Shown here one piece after another: positions 11,358 through 12,646 of a DNA stretch of 12,646 nt. The notes below the pieces were generated by a model that had not been told where the DNA came from, searched no databases, and was given only the letters and a program-made list of their open reading frames with translations. The position numbers were made by a program, and so were the translations under genes. Position 1 is the first letter of the stretch. Every line of letters begins with the position of its first letter. The DNA comes from Frankiaceae bacterium (GTDB taxonomy: Bacteria; Actinomycetota; Actinomycetes; Mycobacteriales; SCTD01): assembly GCA_947479995.1 (NCBI GenBank), contig CANKBT010000062.1, forward strand, positions 1 through 12,646, in the 5' to 3' direction.

Positions 11358-11621
11358 TCAGGCCGGCGCGTGGCGGGCGGCGAAGTCCTCGGGCGGGAAG
11401 ACCTGGAACTCCCCCGGCACCCGCATGGCGATCCAGTCGCCCAGCAGCGCCGTGCGCGGCCCGCGCGGGGTCGGCACGTCGATCGAGGTGAGCACCTCGC
11501 CGGCGTCGGTCGCCACGCGCTCGACCGTGCCGCCGCACCAGGCCGCGATCTCGTCGGCCACCTCGACGGTGTCGAAGTGCAGCGCGACCACCTCGTCGGG
11601 TCCCCAGGGCGCCTCCGGCAT
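11358..11621 (-). CDS. Small phage-type hypothetical protein with GDWI...GEF motif
   Basis: An 87-residue soluble protein starting MPEAPWGPDE. I do not know its function. The layout (WCGGTVER near 28-35, a central IDVPTPRG near 47-54, then GDWIAMRVPGEFQVFPPEDF at 61-80) closely resembles small proteins common in actinophage and prophage genomes, which read roughly WCGG...IPT..G...GDWI..G..GEF...P..F. Here it sits between metH and a stress gene with no other phage genes, so it looks like a stray or domesticated copy. ATG at 11621 is the only sensible start; the open frame continues to 11846 but would overlap the divergent stress gene and its promoter. GGAG lies 15 bases upstream, rather far, while CACGAT at 11633-11628 could be a weak -10 box giving a leaderless message. 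It has normal high GC like its neighbours. Confidence 0.7.
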   Translation of the reverse strand: MPEAPWGPDEVVALHFDTVEVADEIAAWCGGTVERVATDAGEVLTSIDVPTPRGPRTALLGDWIAMRVPGEFQVFPPEDFAARHAPA

Positions 11622-11686
11622 GCGCCCATCGTGGCGCTCCCGGCACGCCGGTGCAACACCCGCAGACCGGGACGGGTCGCCGGGAG

Positions 11687-11692
11687 TAGGTT
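11687..11692 (+). promoter_or_regulatory. Putative -10 box for the universal stress protein gene
   Basis: TAGGTT matches TANNNT and lies about 38 bases upstream of the GTG start at 11731, giving a predicted transcript start near 11699 and a short leader. The -35 match (CAGACC at 11663-11668, spacer 18) is weak. The box lies in the 109-bp gap between divergent genes. Confidence 0.4.
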
Positions 11693-11720
11693 CGCCCGTG
11701 ACCCGCACCTGACGCGTCCC

Positions 11721-11726
11721 GAGGAG
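11721..11726 (+). promoter_or_regulatory. Ribosome-binding site of the universal stress protein gene
   Basis: GAGGAG sits 4 bases before the GTG at 11731. It supports GTG as the start codon, with the protein beginning (f)MSSAPYSSVLVGTDGS, the expected N-terminus for this family. Confidence 0.65.
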
Positions 11727-11730
11727 CCCC

Positions 11731-12201
11731 GTGAGCAGCGCGCCGTACTCGTCCGTCCTGGTCGGCACCGACGGCTCGGACTCGTCGTTCCGGGCCGTCG
11801 ACCGGGCCGCCCTCATCGCCCGCGACGCGGGCGCGACCCTGGTCATCGCCTGCGCCTACCGCCCGATGTCGGACCGCGAGGTGCGCGACGCGCAGAACGC
11901 GCTCGGCGGCGAGGGCTACAAGGTCGAGGGCTCGCACCCGGCCGAGGACGTGCTGCGCGACGCCGCCGACCGCGCCCGCGGGCTCGGCGCGACCGACGTC
12001 GTCACCGAGGCGGTCGAGGGCGACGCGGTCGACGGCCTCGCCGACCTCGTCGTGTCGAAGAAGGCCGACCTGCTCGTCGTCGGCAACCGCGGCCTCAACA
12101 GCCTGGCCGGGCGCCTGCTCGGCTCGGTGCCCGCCAACATCAGCCACCGCGCCCAGTGCGACGTGCTCATCGTCCACACCACGGGCAAGGGGGCGAAGTA
12201 G
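11731..12201 (+). CDS. Universal stress protein (UspA family, ATP-binding type)
   Basis: A single-domain universal stress protein of 156 residues, the usual length. It is a cytoplasmic nucleotide-binding protein that typically dimerises and is induced in starvation, hypoxia or other stress; the individual role varies and cannot be read here. The first strand and Asp14 appear in VLVGTDGSDSS (9-19). The C-terminal ATP loop follows the G-2x-G-9x-G-S pattern: GNRG, nine residues, then GS in RLLGSVP, before ISHRAQCDVLIVHT. This places it with the ATP-binding class rather than the non-binding UspA class. GTG at 11731 is supported by GAGGAG 4 bases upstream. It is transcribed away from metH and the phage-type gene, and the PAC2-family gene follows after about 2 bases, so they probably share a transcript. 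Confidence 0.97.
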   Translation: MSSAPYSSVLVGTDGSDSSFRAVDRAALIARDAGATLVIACAYRPMSDREVRDAQNALGGEGYKVEGSHPAEDVLRDAADRARGLGATDVVTEAVEGDAVDGLADLVVSKKADLLVVGNRGLNSLAGRLLGSVPANISHRAQCDVLIVHTTGKGAK

Positions 12202-12203
12202 CG

Positions 12204-12646
12204 CTGACGGCTCCCGTTCCCGGGCCGACCGGCCGGGGCCCGCTCGTCGACGCCGTGCTCGTCGCCGCCTTCGAGGGCTGGAACGACGCGGGCGACGCCG
12301 CCAGCGGCGCCGTCGAGCACCTCGAGGAGGTGTGGGGCGGCGACCTGGTCGCCGAGCTCGACCCCGACGACTACTACGACTTCCAGGTCAACCGGCCGAC
12401 GGTGCAGCTCGTCGACGGCACGGCGAGGCGGATCTCCTGGCCGACCACGCGCTTCACGGTCTGCCGCCCGCCGGGCAGCAGCCGCGACGTCGTGCTCGTG
12501 CGCGGGCTGGAGCCCAACATGCGCTGGCGCGGCTTCTGCGCCGAGGTGCTGGCCGTGGCCGCCGAGCTCGACGTGCGGATGGTCGTCACGCTGGGCGCGC
12601 TGCTCGCCGACAGCCCGCACACCCGCCCGGTGCCGGTCAACGGCAC
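12204..12646 (+). CDS. PAC2-family protein (proteasome assembly chaperone-like), 3' partial
   Basis: The N-terminal 147 codons of a PAC2-family protein. The family is named after eukaryotic proteasome assembly chaperone 2; members are common in actinobacteria, but their bacterial role is not established. The diagnostic N-terminus is present (VLVAAFEGWNDAGDAAS at about 18-34), followed by DPDDYYDFQVNRP, RRISWPTTRF, VVLVRGLEPNMRW and VVTLGALLADSPHTRP, all in the family order. The start is uncertain. CTG at 12204, 2 bases after the stress-protein stop and 10 bases after a GGGGG tract, fits best by position. GTG at 12156 would overlap the stress gene by 46 bases, and GTG at 12255 would cut into the conserved first strand. 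The gene runs off the window end. A PAC2 gene beside metH on the opposite strand is also seen in mycobacteria, so the locus is conserved; the stress gene and the small phage-type gene lie between them here. Confidence 0.93.
   Translation, partial: MTAPVPGPTGRGPLVDAVLVAAFEGWNDAGDAASGAVEHLEEVWGGDLVAELDPDDYYDFQVNRPTVQLVDGTARRISWPTTRFTVCRPPGSSRDVVLVRGLEPNMRWRGFCAEVLAVAAELDVRMVVTLGALLADSPHTRPVPVNG

Noticed and set aside
11650..11660. Small hairpin GGTG-CAA-CACC between divergent genes
   Set aside because: The stem is only 4 bp with a 3-base loop and no T-run; not a credible terminator.
11673..11705. Inverted repeat CGGGTC / GACCCG flanking the stress-gene -10 box
   Set aside because: The arms are only 6 bp with a 21-bp spacer and do not extend; expected by chance at this GC content.
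11622..11846. N-terminal extension of the small phage-type gene
   Set aside because: It would run through the divergent promoter region and into the stress gene, with no start codon or conserved sequence to justify it.

Overview
The window is very GC-rich and tightly packed, with GTG and possibly CTG starts, genes that overlap by 1-4 bases, and G/C-biased third codon positions. It looks like the chromosome of a high-GC actinobacterium (Actinomycetota). The metH protein is of the actinobacterial type, and metH diverges from a PAC2-family gene, an arrangement also known from mycobacteria (Rv2124c/Rv2125). I cannot name the genus. No stretch over 300 bases lacks a gene; the largest gaps are 6555-6687 (133 bp) and 11622-11730 (109 bp). 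I see no tRNA, rRNA, CRISPR array, insertion sequence or attachment site.

Region 1 (1-4040, + strand): a short-chain dehydrogenase (5' end cut by the window) overlaps by 4 bases a complete self-sufficient cytochrome P450 of the P450 BM3/CYP102 type (heme, FMN and FAD/NAD(P)H domains in one chain). The reductase lacks the conserved Arg and Lys that hold the NADPH 2'-phosphate, and the dehydrogenase has an NAD-type Asp. The pair may form an NADH-linked, redox-neutral cassette that hydroxylates a substrate and then oxidises the alcohol.

Region 2 (4057-7794, - strand): a Wzx-like flippase, a polysaccharide pyruvyl transferase and a PF14907-like nucleotidyltransferase suggest surface glycan assembly and export. 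The flippase ends 16 bp from the P450 stop, in convergent orientation.

Region 3 (7794-11621, - strand): full-length cobalamin-dependent methionine synthase (metH), apparently leaderless, whose stop codon overlaps the nucleotidyltransferase start (TGATG). Upstream on the same strand is an 87-residue protein resembling small phage-type proteins with a GDWI/GEF motif.

Region 4 (11731-12646, + strand): a universal stress protein with an ATP-binding motif, followed almost at once by a PAC2-family gene truncated by the window end. The most interesting signal is the SDR-P450 cassette with its unusual cofactor pocket. The rest is recognisable housekeeping or cell-surface biology with a few odd junctions.
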